Assembly (NCBI RefSeq): GCF_051200875.1
Contig: NZ_CP195191.1
Span: 1,798,001 to 1,862,000 of the forward strand
Direction: 5' to 3'
Length of the DNA: 64,000 bases
Source: Pseudotabrizicola sp051200875
GTDB lineage: Bacteria; Pseudomonadota; Alphaproteobacteria; Rhodobacterales; Rhodobacteraceae
The first letter of the stretch is position 1, and every line of letters starts with the position of its first letter. This document shows positions 53,017-63,103 of the stretch, one piece after another. Position numbers and translations under genes: made by a program. The notes beneath the pieces are model-generated. The model saw only the letters and a program-made list of their open reading frames with translations, was not told where the DNA came from and did no database searches.

Positions 53017-53889
53017 TCAGTTTCGCCGCATCACCAGTGTTGACCATTCGCCAATATCTTCACGACCAGCCAGTTCATGCCCCGCCTCAACATAGGCCGC
53101 AGTCACGGCATCGGCCTGAATCACCAGTAATCCGGACAGAATCGCCAGACCGCCTGGTGCCAGATGAGCAGCGACGTCCGGCGCCAACTCGATCAGAGGC
53201 CCCTTCAGAATATTGGCGAAAACAAGATCGAAGGGTGCCGCTTCGCCAAGACTCGGATGGCCAAAGCCGGGGGCTTCAAGACATTCCAGCCGGCCATCCA
53301 TCTTGTTGATCGCCACATTGGCCCGCGCGACATCAACAGCCACTTCGTCGATATCGCTCGCGATGACCAAAGCGTCGGGCAGAACGGCAGCCGCAGCCAT
53401 CGCCAAAACCGCCGTTCCACAGCCAATGTCAGCAACCTTCGCAGGCCGGAAACCCTCGCCATAAAGACGGTCAAAGGCCCTCAGGCATCCCAATGTTGTG
53501 CCGTGGTGCCCCGTCCCAAAGGCAACGGTCGCTTCGATCTGCAAGGCAACCTTGTCAGCGGGCACTTTGTCAGCATCGTGACTGCCGTAGACAAAGAAGC
53601 GGCCCGCTTCGACAGGGGCCAACTCGCGCCGAACATGGGCGACCCAATCAATTTCCGGAACTTCCGAGACGACAAAGGACTTTGCCCCAAAAGCAACAGC
53701 CAAAAGTTCAAGGACCGCCGTATTCGGTTGCTCAAGGAAATAGGCTCCTACTTCCCACAAACCTGACCCGTCCTCGATCTCGAAAACGCCAACGCCCTCG
53801 GGCGCGGGATCCATCTTCTCCAAAGCTTCGCCCAGTGCCTCGGCTTCGTCCTCGCCGGGAAGGGTGGTCAGAGCAGAAAAGGTTGGCAT
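53017..53889 (-). CDS. prmA: Ribosomal protein L11 methyltransferase
   Basis: 290 residues. SAM-binding motif VADIGCGTAVLAMAAAA, catalytic FANILKGPLIEL, and TVAFGTGHHGTT, all PrmA features. Methylates 50S L11. The alphaproteobacterial form has a divergent N-terminal substrate domain, seen here. Confidence 0.93.
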   Translation of the reverse strand: MPTFSALTTLPGEDEAEALGEALEKMDPAPEGVGVFEIEDGSGLWEVGAYFLEQPNTAVLELLAVAFGAKSFVVSEVPEIDWVAHVRRELAPVEAGRFFVYGSHDADKVPADKVALQIEATVAFGTGHHGTTLGCLRAFDRLYGEGFRPAKVADIGCGTAVLAMAAAAVLPDALVIASDIDEVAVDVARANVAINKMDGRLECLEAPGFGHPSLGEAAPFDLVFANILKGPLIELAPDVAAHLAPGGLAILSGLLVIQADAVTAAYVEAGHELAGREDIGEWSTLVMRRN

Positions 53890-53962
53890 TGGTGCGGTCT
53901 CCGCAGGAAAGGGTTGCGAAGGGGGTTAGCCCCCACGCGCTTGGGCGTCAACCCACGCCTCA

Positions 53963-55111
53963 TCAGGCCCGCCGAAGCAAAACCCGCAAAGCCATGCGCC
54001 CCAGTCGGGCCGGCCCAAGATCGGCATAGTCCATCTTGCCAGCCAACAGGTCCAGATACCGCTGGCGCAGCGCAGAGGATGAGGCCAGCAAGGCGTGAAA
54101 CCGCGGCTGCAGCCAAGGCACATAGACAAGCCGGGCCAGAAAACGCGCTCGGGAAAGTTCACGCAGCATATGGCGCGCGCTGGCCTGATAGATCGACAAG
54201 GCCAAAGCGGGGTTGTTTCTGGAAATCGCCGCAAAAGCCGCCTCAGCCGCCAACTGACCTGAATGAACGGCCCAGCCGATGCCTTCCCCGGTGATCGGGT
54301 CAACAAGCCCGGCGGCATCCCCCGCCAACAGGATATTGCCGCGTCCCGGTATCTTGCGCACATCTCCCATCGGAAGATGATGGCCCTTGATCTTCACTTG
54401 GGATGGATCAACACCGCGCGCGCGCAACCATGCTTCAAAACTTTGGCGCATATTCGGATTTCGTTTGGCAGAACCGCCCAACCCAAGGGTCCGACCACCT
54501 GCTTTCGGAAAATCCCAACCGTAACCCCAAGGCACCGCAGACAAGTCCAGCTCCAATTGCCCCGAAGTTTCCCCTGAAACCTCAACCTCTAAGGCAAAAG
54601 CAACCTGATCGGGGTCATGGGAACGCCCGAAAAGGCTGCGCGCCACAGCAGAGTTGATGCCATCCGCGCCAATCATCACTGACCCGCGAAGGGTTTCACC
54701 TGATACAAGCGTCACTTGGCAGGCATCAAGGTCGATGAAAGAGACACGCCGTCCGCAGAAATCTGCAGCCCCCGCTAAAATCGCAAACTCTCGCAATGCA
54801 GCATCGAAATCGCGCCGCATTGTCATGTAAATCGTGGGCAATCCACTTTCCGTCCCAAGTGGCTGGCCCGACGCTGTCATTTGAACTTCGTCACAGCGAT
54901 GAAACAGCGTTTCGGGCAACGCGCCGAAAGCCTGTGTCAAATGCCCCATCGCGCGGCCCGTCACTCCGCCACCGCAAAGTTTGTTGCGCGGAAACGGCGC
55001 CTTGTCGACCAAGGCAACGCGCAATCCGTGCCTCGCCGCAACGCATGCTGCTGTCGCGCCGGCGGGGCCGGCACCGATGACAATCAGGTCATATGTATGA
55101 AGTTCAGACAA
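53963..55111 (-). CDS. Geranylgeranyl reductase family FAD oxidoreductase
   Basis: 382 residues. FAD-binding LIVIGAGPAGATAACVAA, then LCGGGVTGRA and GRGNILLAGDAAGLVDPITGEG, typical of the geranylgeranyl reductase/BchP-like group. Could reduce a prenyl side chain (quinone, lipid), but no photosynthesis genes are near, so it is not called bchP. The msrA stop is 1 nt upstream; probably transcribed together. Confidence 0.82.
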   Translation of the reverse strand: MSELHTYDLIVIGAGPAGATAACVAARHGLRVALVDKAPFPRNKLCGGGVTGRAMGHLTQAFGALPETLFHRCDEVQMTASGQPLGTESGLPTIYMTMRRDFDAALREFAILAGAADFCGRRVSFIDLDACQVTLVSGETLRGSVMIGADGINSAVARSLFGRSHDPDQVAFALEVEVSGETSGQLELDLSAVPWGYGWDFPKAGGRTLGLGGSAKRNPNMRQSFEAWLRARGVDPSQVKIKGHHLPMGDVRKIPGRGNILLAGDAAGLVDPITGEGIGWAVHSGQLAAEAAFAAISRNNPALALSIYQASARHMLRELSRARFLARLVYVPWLQPRFHALLASSSALRQRYLDLLAGKMDYADLGPARLGRMALRVLLRRA

Positions 55112-55112
55112 A

Positions 55113-55769
55113 TCAGACCGAAACGCCCGTTCCGATGGGGCAAGTCACGCCAGTGCCACCCAGACCACAATAACCCTCTGGGTTTTTGGCCAGATATTGC
55201 TGATGGTAGTCCTCGGCATAGTAAAAGACAGGCGCAGGCAGAATTTCTGTGGTGATCGGCCCCTTGCCTGCCTTGGCCAAGGCTTCCGCATAGGCGGCCT
55301 TGCTGGCAAAGGCTGCGGCCTCCTGCTCGGCCGTAAAGAAATAGATCCCAGACCGATAGGTCGATCCGATGTCGCCGCCTTGCCGGTTGCCTTGGGTCGG
55401 GTCGTGGTTTTCCCAAAAAAGCTTCAGCAGCGCGTCATAGCTGACCACAGCCGGATCATAGATGACGCGAACGACTTCGTTATGACCGGTCTTCTGGGTG
55501 CAGGTCTCCTTGTAGGTCGGGTTCGGCGTAAAGCCCCCGGCATACCCCACCATAGTCAGCCAGACACCGTCCTGCTGCCAGAACTTGCGCTCCACCCCCC
55601 AAAAGCACCCCATGCCAAACAGGGCGACTTCCATTCCTGCCGGCACAGGTGATTTCAGATCAACTCCGGAAAGAAAATGTGGTTCAGTCACAGGCATGGG
55701 TTCGTCGCGGCCCGGAAGGGCATCTTTCGCGGCTACCATTTGCATCTTGGCCCGGTCGATCACCAACAT
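55113..55769 (-). CDS. msrA: Peptide methionine sulfoxide reductase A
   Basis: 218 residues. GMGCFWGVERKFW contains the catalytic Cys; GHNEVVRVIYDP and DYHQQYLAKNP are family blocks. Repairs oxidised methionine. ATG 55769 with GGAG 7 nt upstream; the longer frame gives no family residues. Confidence 0.95.
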   Translation of the reverse strand: MLVIDRAKMQMVAAKDALPGRDEPMPVTEPHFLSGVDLKSPVPAGMEVALFGMGCFWGVERKFWQQDGVWLTMVGYAGGFTPNPTYKETCTQKTGHNEVVRVIYDPAVVSYDALLKLFWENHDPTQGNRQGGDIGSTYRSGIYFFTAEQEAAAFASKAAYAEALAKAGKGPITTEILPAPVFYYAEDYHQQYLAKNPEGYCGLGGTGVTCPIGTGVSV

Positions 55770-55825
55770 TTCAAACTCCATTGATCTCGTCGATAAATAT
55801 AGGCGGAGCCAAGGTTTTCCGCCAG

Positions 55826-57061
55826 TCAACCAATCGGTTGTGGCCGTGCGCCGCCCAAGATCGTCTCGTATCCCGGCGCGGGCTCACGCGGCACAAGGCA
55901 GGCCAATCCCAGCGACACCGAAGCCATTCCAGCCGCCAGCAAAAAGACTGAACCCGGCGAGGCTACCCAAAGATACCCCAACGCCGCAGGCAAAAAGACT
56001 GCCGCGATATGGTTGATGGTAAAGGCAACTGCCGCAGTCGGTGCGATATCGGCGGGGTCTGCGATCTTCTGGAAATAGGTCTTCAGCGTGATGTTCATCG
56101 AGAAGAACAGATGGTCCAGCACATAGAGGATCGACGCCACCACAACGCCCCAGCCAAAAGCATAGATCCCGCCATAGGCCAGAAACACGCAAAGAAGGCC
56201 CGCATACTGCGCGATCATCATGTTGCGGTCGCCGAACTTGCCAATCCAGCCACCAATAAACGGACCTGCCGCCATATTCGCAATGTAGTTGATGATGAAC
56301 AGGGCCGTCACCTCATGCACGTCCATGCCAAAGCGTTCCACCATCATGAAGGCCGCAAAGACGATAAAGATCTGGCGTCGTGCGCCCGCCATGAATTGCA
56401 TCGCATAGTACAGCCAGTAACGACGGCGCAGGACCATGGATTTCCGTTGAGCGACGGGGGCTTCAAACTGCGGGTACAGGAAAAAAGCCGCAATCGCGAT
56501 CAGTGCGGTCAACCCGCCCGAGATCAGATAGACGCTGTTATAGCTTAGACCCAGACTGTCCCACAAAGCGACAAGCGCCAGATAGGCCACCAGGCTTGCG
56601 CCGGAGCCGATGGCAACGAGCCACCCCAAAACCTTTGGCGCCCGCTCCTTGCTCAGCCATTGCAATTGCAGAGACTGGTTCACCGTCTCGTAATAGTGGA
56701 ACCCGATCGACGAAAGCAGCGTCAGGAACAGGATACCGCCAAGGCTTGGGAATTGCGCGGTCAAGGCGCTGGCAATGCCCAGCAAGATCAAGCTGGACAG
56801 GGCCAACACCTGTTCGCGCACGAACAGCAGGACAAAGATCACACCGATGGCCAGAAACCCCGGTATTTCCCGCACAGAATGCAGCCAGCCGATTTCAACT
56901 CCGGTGAACCCTGCCACTTCAATGACGAAATTGTTCAGAAGCGCCGACCATGTCGAAAAGGCCAGTGGCATGGCAGCTGCCATAAGCACCAGCAATCCTT
57001 CGGGGCGTCGCCAACGAGGCAGCGTGGCGGCTTCGTCCAATGTCATCTTGCGCGTGATCAT
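55826..57061 (-). CDS. MFS transporter
   Basis: 411 residues, about 12 membrane segments. RREGLL-like N-terminus followed by LVLMAAAMPLAFSTWSALL; a central loop QRKSMVLRRRYWLYYAM divides two halves. Substrate unknown. Starts at 57061 or 57046 are both weak in ribosome site. Confidence 0.82.
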   Translation of the reverse strand: MITRKMTLDEAATLPRWRRPEGLLVLMAAAMPLAFSTWSALLNNFVIEVAGFTGVEIGWLHSVREIPGFLAIGVIFVLLFVREQVLALSSLILLGIASALTAQFPSLGGILFLTLLSSIGFHYYETVNQSLQLQWLSKERAPKVLGWLVAIGSGASLVAYLALVALWDSLGLSYNSVYLISGGLTALIAIAAFFLYPQFEAPVAQRKSMVLRRRYWLYYAMQFMAGARRQIFIVFAAFMMVERFGMDVHEVTALFIINYIANMAAGPFIGGWIGKFGDRNMMIAQYAGLLCVFLAYGGIYAFGWGVVVASILYVLDHLFFSMNITLKTYFQKIADPADIAPTAAVAFTINHIAAVFLPAALGYLWVASPGSVFLLAAGMASVSLGLACLVPREPAPGYETILGGARPQPIG

Positions 57062-57141
57062 GCGTCGGAAATAGCGCCCGCTAGCGCGCGTGACGAGAGA
57101 GAACTTGTCACCCGCACAATTGCGCACGCTCCCATAGTCAA

Positions 57142-58626
57142 TCAGTGCGCCAGAAGTCCCTCATCCAGAACATCCCGACCCTTCCTAAGCGACAATTTGT
57201 CGACCAGCGTTTCCGACGCGGCATTCATGCCCACGACATCGACCATTCGACCCGCCTTACGGAATTTGGCCACCGCCATGTCCAAAGCCTGCACAGAAGA
57301 GATATCCCAGATATGCGCACTACTGACGTCAATCACGACCCGTTTGACTTCTTCCTTAAAATCGAAAGACCGCATGAAGGCTTCTGTCGAGCCGTAGAAA
57401 AGCTGTCCCTGAACCAAATAGGTCCGCACGCCCCCGGAAAGGTCGCTGGTGACCCGGAACAATTGTGCGATCTTGGCGGCAAAGAAGAGTCCAGAGAGCA
57501 GCACCCCGACCAAAACACCAATCGCAAGGTTATGGCTCCAGACCACCGTCACCACAGTTGCCACCATCACAACCGAACTGCTGGTCGGATGGGTGCGCAG
57601 GGTCTTGAATGACCCCCAATTGAAGGTGCCAACCGAGACCATGACCATGATGGCTACCAACGCGGGCATGGGAATTTGGCTGACCCATTCGCCCAAGCCA
57701 ACGCAAAAGACCAGCAACATCGCGCCCGCAACAAAGGTAGACAGACGGCCGCGCCCACCAGACCCGACATTGATCACGCTTTGGCCAATCATCGCACAGC
57801 CGGCCATCCCGCCAATAAAGGCGGTCGCGGTATTCGCAATACCCTGCCCCACGCATTCCTGATTGCGGTTGCTGGTCGTGTCGGTCATCTCATCGACGAT
57901 ATTCTGCGTCATCAGGCTTTCCAGCAAGCCAACAACAGCCACAGCCAAGGAATACGGGAAGATGATCTTCAACGTCTCGAAGGTCAGCGGAACATCAGGG
58001 ATCAGGAAGATCGGCAGCGTATCGGGCAAGGCGCCCATATCGCCAACCGTCCGCACGTCCCAACCGAAATACAAGGTCAGGGCGGTCATAACCACAATCG
58101 CCACCAAAGGCGACGGAACAGCACGGGTCAGGCGCGGGAAAAGATAGATGATCGCCAGACCACCCGCCACCATTGCATAGGTCAGCGGGCCGACAACACG
58201 AGGATCAAGCTCTGGCAATTGCGCCATAAAGATCAGGATTGCCAAGGCGTTGACAAACCCGGTCATCACCGACTTTGACACAAAGCGCATGACGAAACCC
58301 AGCTTCATCAACCCCATGCCGATCTGCAGAAGCCCGGCCAGAACGGTCGCGGCAAGCAGGTATTCCAACCCGTAATCCCGGACCAAGGTCACCATCAGAA
58401 CTGCCGTCGCAGCGGTTGCGGCCGAAATCATTCCGGGGCGCCCGCCGACAAAAGCCGTGATCACAGCAATCGAGAAACTGGCATACAGCCCGACCTTGGG
58501 ATCCACCCCAGCGATCAGGGAAAAGGCAATGGCCTCGGGGATAAGGGCAAGGGCCACGACAAGGCCCGACAGAACATCGGCTCGGATATTTCCGAACCAT
58601 TCCATGCGGTAACGGTCAAACGACAT
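57142..58626 (-). CDS. SulP family anion transporter with STAS domain
   Basis: 494 residues. SulP membrane core (ALIPEAIAFSLIAGVDPKVG, GGMAGCAMIGQSVINV) with a C-terminal STAS domain (VIDVSSAHIWDISSVQALDM). Likely a sulfate, bicarbonate or carboxylate transporter; substrate unknown. ATG 58626 with GGAG upstream. Confidence 0.9.
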   Translation of the reverse strand: MSFDRYRMEWFGNIRADVLSGLVVALALIPEAIAFSLIAGVDPKVGLYASFSIAVITAFVGGRPGMISAATAATAVLMVTLVRDYGLEYLLAATVLAGLLQIGMGLMKLGFVMRFVSKSVMTGFVNALAILIFMAQLPELDPRVVGPLTYAMVAGGLAIIYLFPRLTRAVPSPLVAIVVMTALTLYFGWDVRTVGDMGALPDTLPIFLIPDVPLTFETLKIIFPYSLAVAVVGLLESLMTQNIVDEMTDTTSNRNQECVGQGIANTATAFIGGMAGCAMIGQSVINVGSGGRGRLSTFVAGAMLLVFCVGLGEWVSQIPMPALVAIMVMVSVGTFNWGSFKTLRTHPTSSSVVMVATVVTVVWSHNLAIGVLVGVLLSGLFFAAKIAQLFRVTSDLSGGVRTYLVQGQLFYGSTEAFMRSFDFKEEVKRVVIDVSSAHIWDISSVQALDMAVAKFRKAGRMVDVVGMNAASETLVDKLSLRKGRDVLDEGLLAH

Positions 58627-59169
58627 CAAAATTTCTCCGGCCCAAGAGCCGAATGCTCTTGGCAGATAAGGGCAAGTCTGGTGCGTTGTCCGGCGGATCG
58701 GCGGCCGGAAGAGCCACCGGGGAATTGCACCCCGGTCCATGCGATTACAGGCTGGTTACGGCAAATCGAGAAAAAATGGAAGTCAGATTGACCATTTTTC
58801 TGCGCGCGCAAAGTCACGAAGACCAGATGCTACAGCTGCTCGCCCAAAATCAGAACGGTTGCTTTTGATGACCCTTTTCAGATCCGCACCCCGCCCGACG
58901 CCCCCGCAACCATGAGACAAGGCCATGCGCGCTTTTGGGAATCCAGTGGTCCGAAAGCTCTTCTGGTCTGAGGGGGCGGTTTAGAAGAACGGCTGAATAA
59001 AGATGGATCATGATCTTGGTTCCCTTGAGGCGCCATTTCGACTGGCCTGCTCCTCTTGGTCGCCTTGAGTTCGAAAATTTCGACAATTGCAGAAAAGATT
59101 TGCCGACCCGTCGAAATCCGCTTTCCCCGTTCGGCCAGTTAGCATCACCCTGATTGCCGGGAAGCTGCC
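58627..59169. other. Intergenic region, one possible small gene
   Basis: About 540 nt between the SulP gene and the YCII gene. Only the 53-codon minus-strand frame at 58850-59011 is plausible. No terminator or dyad of note was found. Confidence 0.4.
58850..59011 (-). CDS. Possible 53-residue small protein
   Basis: MIHLYSAVLLNRPLRPEELS begins after AAGGGAA, and the frame ends at 58850. The C-terminal half is basic. No family recognised. The longer frame to 59224 crosses the YCII start and was rejected. Confidence 0.3.
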   Translation of the reverse strand: MIHLYSAVLLNRPLRPEELSDHWIPKSAHGLVSWLRGRRAGCGSEKGHQKQPF

Positions 59170-59529
59170 ATGAAATACATGTTCCTGATCTATCTCGACG
59201 AAGCCAAATTCGCGGTCGTGTCACAGGCCCAACGTGATGCCTTCGTCAACGGGATGATGGATTACGATGAAGAGTTGAAGGCGGGCGGCCATCTGATCAT
59301 GGCTGAACCCCTGAAACTGCCGTCCGAGGCGATCACGCTGCGGGCTTGGGACGGCGAACTGACACTGACCGATGGTCCCTTCATGGAAACCAAAGAACAT
59401 CTCAGTGGTTTCATCCTGATCGAGGCGTGCGACATGAACGAAGCGATCCGTCTGGGCGCGCGCATGCCTTTGGTGACAGTCGGCTCTATCGAGCTTCGTC
59501 CCCTTGACGTTCTGGAACGGATCGCGTGA
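59170..59529 (+). CDS. YCII/DGPF-domain protein
   Basis: 119 residues. YMFLIYLDEAKF and LTDGPFMETKEHLSGF are the DGPF-domain signatures. Usually encoded next to ECF42 sigma factors, as here, where the stop overlaps the sigma start. Thought to be a partner or regulator of the sigma factor; mechanism unsettled. Confidence 0.9.
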   Translation: MKYMFLIYLDEAKFAVVSQAQRDAFVNGMMDYDEELKAGGHLIMAEPLKLPSEAITLRAWDGELTLTDGPFMETKEHLSGFILIEACDMNEAIRLGARMPLVTVGSIELRPLDVLERIA

Positions 59530-60773
59530 GTAGCGACATCGCGACCGTCTGGCAGCAGGAACGCCGCAAGGTTCTGGCTACCTTGATCCGGCTTCTTGGC
59601 GACTTTGATCGTGCAGAAGAAGCGCTTCACGACGCCTTTCTCGCGGCCGCCGCACGCTGGCCAAGCGAAGGATTGCCCCGCAACCGAACCGCTTGGCTAG
59701 TCTCTGCCGGTCGCTTCCGGGCCATTGATCGCCTGCGCCGCGAAGCAAGGCAAAAGACCATTCTTGATGCCCCCGCACTGGCCGGCGATCAATGGCTTGG
59801 TTCGTCCGTCGAAGCCGAGGCTGACCCAACTGATCTGGATGACGCGGGAATCGAAGACGACACGCTCCGCCTTCTCTTCACCTGCTGTCACCCGGACCTT
59901 GGTCACGAGGCTCAGGTGGCACTGGGGCTCAGAACGATCTGCGGTTTGACAACCGAAGAAATTGCGCGTGCCTACCTTCTTCGCACCCCAACGCTTGCGC
60001 AACGCATCGTCAGGGCCAAAGCCCATATCCGGGACGCGGGCCTGCGATACGAAATCCCATCCGCCGCAGACCTGCCATCCAGACTGCCCCCGGTCTTGCG
60101 GATGCTTTATCTCGTCTTCAACGAAGCCAATCTTTCGACGTCGCATCCGCAGGCGCTCCGGCACGACCTTTCTGCCGAGGCACTGCGCCTGTGCCGCCTT
60201 TTGGTCCATCGCTTCCCCGACCCGGAAGTGATGGGGCTGTTGGGTTTGATGCTCTGCCATGATGCCAGACGGTCTGCCCGCGCCCTGAATGGCGATCTGA
60301 TCCCGCTCGAGGCGCAAGACCGCAGCCTTTGGGATCGCGACCAGATCGCCGAGGGCGTGGGCTGGATCAACCACGCTTTTGCGGCCCGTCAGATTGGCCC
60401 CTATGCCGTGCAAGGGGCCATCGCGGCGGTCCATGCAACCGCCCCGACATTCGAGGACACAAATTGGGCTGAAATTCTGGGGCTTTACGAAGTGCTATAC
60501 CGGCTCACCCCTTCGCCGGTGGCGCAATTGAACCGCGCCGTGGCCTTGGGAAAAGTCAAAGGTCCAGACAGCGGCCTGCCACTTGTCGAAAGCCTGTTGG
60601 CCGAGAAAGACCTGCAATCCTATTACCTTGCCCATCTGGCCAAGGCCGAGATGCTGCGTGAACTTAACCGCCCTGAAGAGGCTCGGGCAGCCTATACCCG
60701 CGCCCTTGATCTTTGCTCACAAGACGCAGAACGCCGCCATCTGATCCGGAGAATGGAAAGCCTTCCGGAATAA
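59526..60773 (+). CDS. ECF42-type RNA polymerase sigma factor
   Basis: 415 residues. Sigma region 2 (ATLIRLLGDFDRAEEALHDA) and region 4 (LTTEEIARAYLLRTPTLAQR), then a long C-terminal helical/TPR-like domain (YEVLYRLTPSPVAQLNRAVA). The long C-terminus and the YCII neighbour define ECF42, which lacks a classical anti-sigma. GTG start overlapping the YCII stop (GTGA). Confidence 0.92.
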   Translation: MSSDIATVWQQERRKVLATLIRLLGDFDRAEEALHDAFLAAAARWPSEGLPRNRTAWLVSAGRFRAIDRLRREARQKTILDAPALAGDQWLGSSVEAEADPTDLDDAGIEDDTLRLLFTCCHPDLGHEAQVALGLRTICGLTTEEIARAYLLRTPTLAQRIVRAKAHIRDAGLRYEIPSAADLPSRLPPVLRMLYLVFNEANLSTSHPQALRHDLSAEALRLCRLLVHRFPDPEVMGLLGLMLCHDARRSARALNGDLIPLEAQDRSLWDRDQIAEGVGWINHAFAARQIGPYAVQGAIAAVHATAPTFEDTNWAEILGLYEVLYRLTPSPVAQLNRAVALGKVKGPDSGLPLVESLLAEKDLQSYYLAHLAKAEMLRELNRPEEARAAYTRALDLCSQDAERRHLIRRMESLPE

Positions 60774-60803
60774 AGAGCCCGTCGTTACACACACCAACTC
60801 AGA

Positions 60804-63008
60804 TCAAAGGAAGCTTTGCGGATCAATATCTATCGCAAGGCGCAGATTGGTGGGCAGTTTGAATTGCGCGACCCATTCGGCAAGGGCGGCTTGCAGCGGC
60901 GCCCCCTTTTCGGCCTTCACCAGCAGGCGTACCCGGTGCCTCCCGCGAACCCGGCTGATCGGGGCCGGGGCCGGGCCATAGACCTGTGCCCCGATACGCC
61001 GCAACGGGCCATCCAGGCGCGCCAGTTCAGCACCAAAATCAAACACCTGCGCTACATCCGGGCTGGACAGAACGATCCCGGCCATACGGCCATAGGGGGG
61101 AACCCCGGCCGCCTTTCGCTCGGCAGCCTCCGCAGCCCAAAACGCCTCTTCATCCCCACCCAGAATGGCGCGGATCACTGGGTGCTCCGGCTGGTGGGTC
61201 TGAAGCAAGGCCACCCCCTTCTTCCCCTCGGCCCGCCCGGCCCGCCCCGCAACCTGACGCATCAATTGGAACGTCCGCTCTGCGGCCCTCAGATCTGATC
61301 CCTGCAACCCAAGGTCGGCATCAATGACGCCAACAAGCGTCAGCAACGGGAAGTTATGCCCCTTCGCCACGATCTGGGTGCCGATGATGATATCGGCCTC
61401 GCCTTCGGCAATGGCCGCAATCTGGTCTTTCAGCGCCCGCGCCGAACCGAAAAGATCCGACGACAAGACGGCCACCCGCGCCTCGGGAAAGCGGGCTGTC
61501 ACTTCTTCCGCCAGCCGTTCCACTCCGGGACCAACCGCAGCCATGCGGCCCTCAACTCCGCAAGACGGGCACGCAACGGGAACGGGCTTTGTCGCCCCGC
61601 ATTGGTGGCAAACAAGCCGCTTGAGGAACCGATGCTCGACCATCCGCGCATCGCAATCATCGCAACCCACTTGATTTCCGCAGGCGCGGCAGAGTGTGAC
61701 CGGGGCGTAACCGCGACGGTTCAGAAACAGCAGCGCCTGCTCACCCTTGACCACCCGTGCCCGAACTTCGGCAGCCAGCTCTTCCGAAATCCACTGGTTG
61801 GATTGCAGTTGCTCCGCCCGCATGTCGATGGCGTGCAGATCCGGCATCTCGGCCGCGCCAAAACGTGCGCCCAGATCAAGGCGCGCATATTTACCCGCCT
61901 CGACATTGGCCCAAGTTTCCAAGCTTGGCGTCGCACTGGCAAGAACAACCGCAGAGCCGCAGATCGCGCCCCGCAGGACCGCCATGTCCCGCGCATTGTA
62001 AAGCACGCCCTCTTCCTGCTTGTAGGACGTATCGTGCTCTTCATCGACGACGATCAGTCCAAGGTTCTGAAACGGCAGGAAAAGCGCAGACCTTGCCCCC
62101 ACGACAAAGGACGCTCCACCCTCGGCCACCATGCGCCAGACCCTACGGCGTTCGGTCATCGTCACGCCCGAATGCCATTCGGCGGGCTTTGCCCCGAAAC
62201 GATCCTGAACGCGTGCCAAGAAATCGGCGGTCAGGGCAATTTCGGGCAACAGGACAAGCGCTTGCTGTCCACCGCGAATGCACTCGGCAACCGCCTCCAG
62301 ATAAACCTCGGTCTTTCCGGACCCGGTTACGCCTTTCAGCAAGGTGCACGAATAGCCGCCCTGCGCCACAGCCGCGACCAAAGCGTCTCCCGCTGCAATC
62401 TGATCGCCTTGCAAAGGGCGCAGACCGGATGGATCCAGCACGGGATAGGGCGTGTCTTTCGGGGCGTCCTCCTCGGAAATCACCCCAAGTTTGACCAGAC
62501 CTTTGACAACCGATGTCCCGCAGGCCGCTGCCTCGGCCAATTCGCCCAGTGTCACAGCAGCCCCGCCAAAAGCCCGCAACGCCTCGACGACCCGGAATCG
62601 CGCCTCGGTCAATTGGTTCGGAGCCGCACCTGTCAGCCGATAGACCCGCCGCGTGGCTGCACCATCCATCAGCCCCGGCGCCCGCGTGGCCAGTCGCAGC
62701 ATCGCGGGCATGGGGGTCAGGGTATAATCTGCGGCCCGCGCCAAAAAGCTGCGCAACTCAGCCCGCATCGGCGGGGCATCCAGCACCCGCGTCACGGCCC
62801 GCAGTTTCGCTCGGTCAAACGCGCCTTCGCCCCCCCCCCAAACGACGCCAAGCACTTTTCGCGGCCCCAAGGGCACCTCAACGAAGTCACCATCGCCGCA
62901 GCCACCTTCGGGCGCACGATAGTCCAAGACGCCCAGACCTGACCGCCCAAGCGGTTCAGTGGTCAAAACACCAACAGATTCTCCCTCAGAATAGACCCGA
63001 TCTGCCAA
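60804..63008 (-). CDS. priA: Primosomal protein N' (replication restart helicase)
   Basis: 734 residues. DNA-binding N-terminus, Walker A GVTGSGKTEVYLEAV, DEEHD box, zinc sites CRACG...CDDCD...CHQCG...CPSCG, and helicase C (GTQIVAKGHNFP). Restarts stalled forks. The start is TTG at 63008: the frame is closed by a stop 4 codons upstream, and the family N-terminus (GVLTTEPLG) begins soon after. No ATG or GTG fits. Confidence 0.93.
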   Translation of the reverse strand: MADRVYSEGESVGVLTTEPLGRSGLGVLDYRAPEGGCGDGDFVEVPLGPRKVLGVVWGGGEGAFDRAKLRAVTRVLDAPPMRAELRSFLARAADYTLTPMPAMLRLATRAPGLMDGAATRRVYRLTGAAPNQLTEARFRVVEALRAFGGAAVTLGELAEAAACGTSVVKGLVKLGVISEEDAPKDTPYPVLDPSGLRPLQGDQIAAGDALVAAVAQGGYSCTLLKGVTGSGKTEVYLEAVAECIRGGQQALVLLPEIALTADFLARVQDRFGAKPAEWHSGVTMTERRRVWRMVAEGGASFVVGARSALFLPFQNLGLIVVDEEHDTSYKQEEGVLYNARDMAVLRGAICGSAVVLASATPSLETWANVEAGKYARLDLGARFGAAEMPDLHAIDMRAEQLQSNQWISEELAAEVRARVVKGEQALLFLNRRGYAPVTLCRACGNQVGCDDCDARMVEHRFLKRLVCHQCGATKPVPVACPSCGVEGRMAAVGPGVERLAEEVTARFPEARVAVLSSDLFGSARALKDQIAAIAEGEADIIIGTQIVAKGHNFPLLTLVGVIDADLGLQGSDLRAAERTFQLMRQVAGRAGRAEGKKGVALLQTHQPEHPVIRAILGGDEEAFWAAEAAERKAAGVPPYGRMAGIVLSSPDVAQVFDFGAELARLDGPLRRIGAQVYGPAPAPISRVRGRHRVRLLVKAEKGAPLQAALAEWVAQFKLPTNLRLAIDIDPQSFL

Positions 63009-63103
63009 TGTTAGCGCTCACACCACTCTTTCGTTTTCCTGCAATCTGGGGTAAACCCCCCCCGAACCCCCTGCAACCCCTTCCCTGATCAAAGGACGAT
63101 GCG

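Noticed and set aside
53963..55111. Annotation as bacteriochlorophyll reductase bchP
   Set aside because: No photosynthesis genes nearby; only family-level assignment is supported.
58850..59224. 124-codon minus-strand frame
   Set aside because: Its start crosses the YCII gene start; only the internal 53-codon part with a ribosome site was kept.
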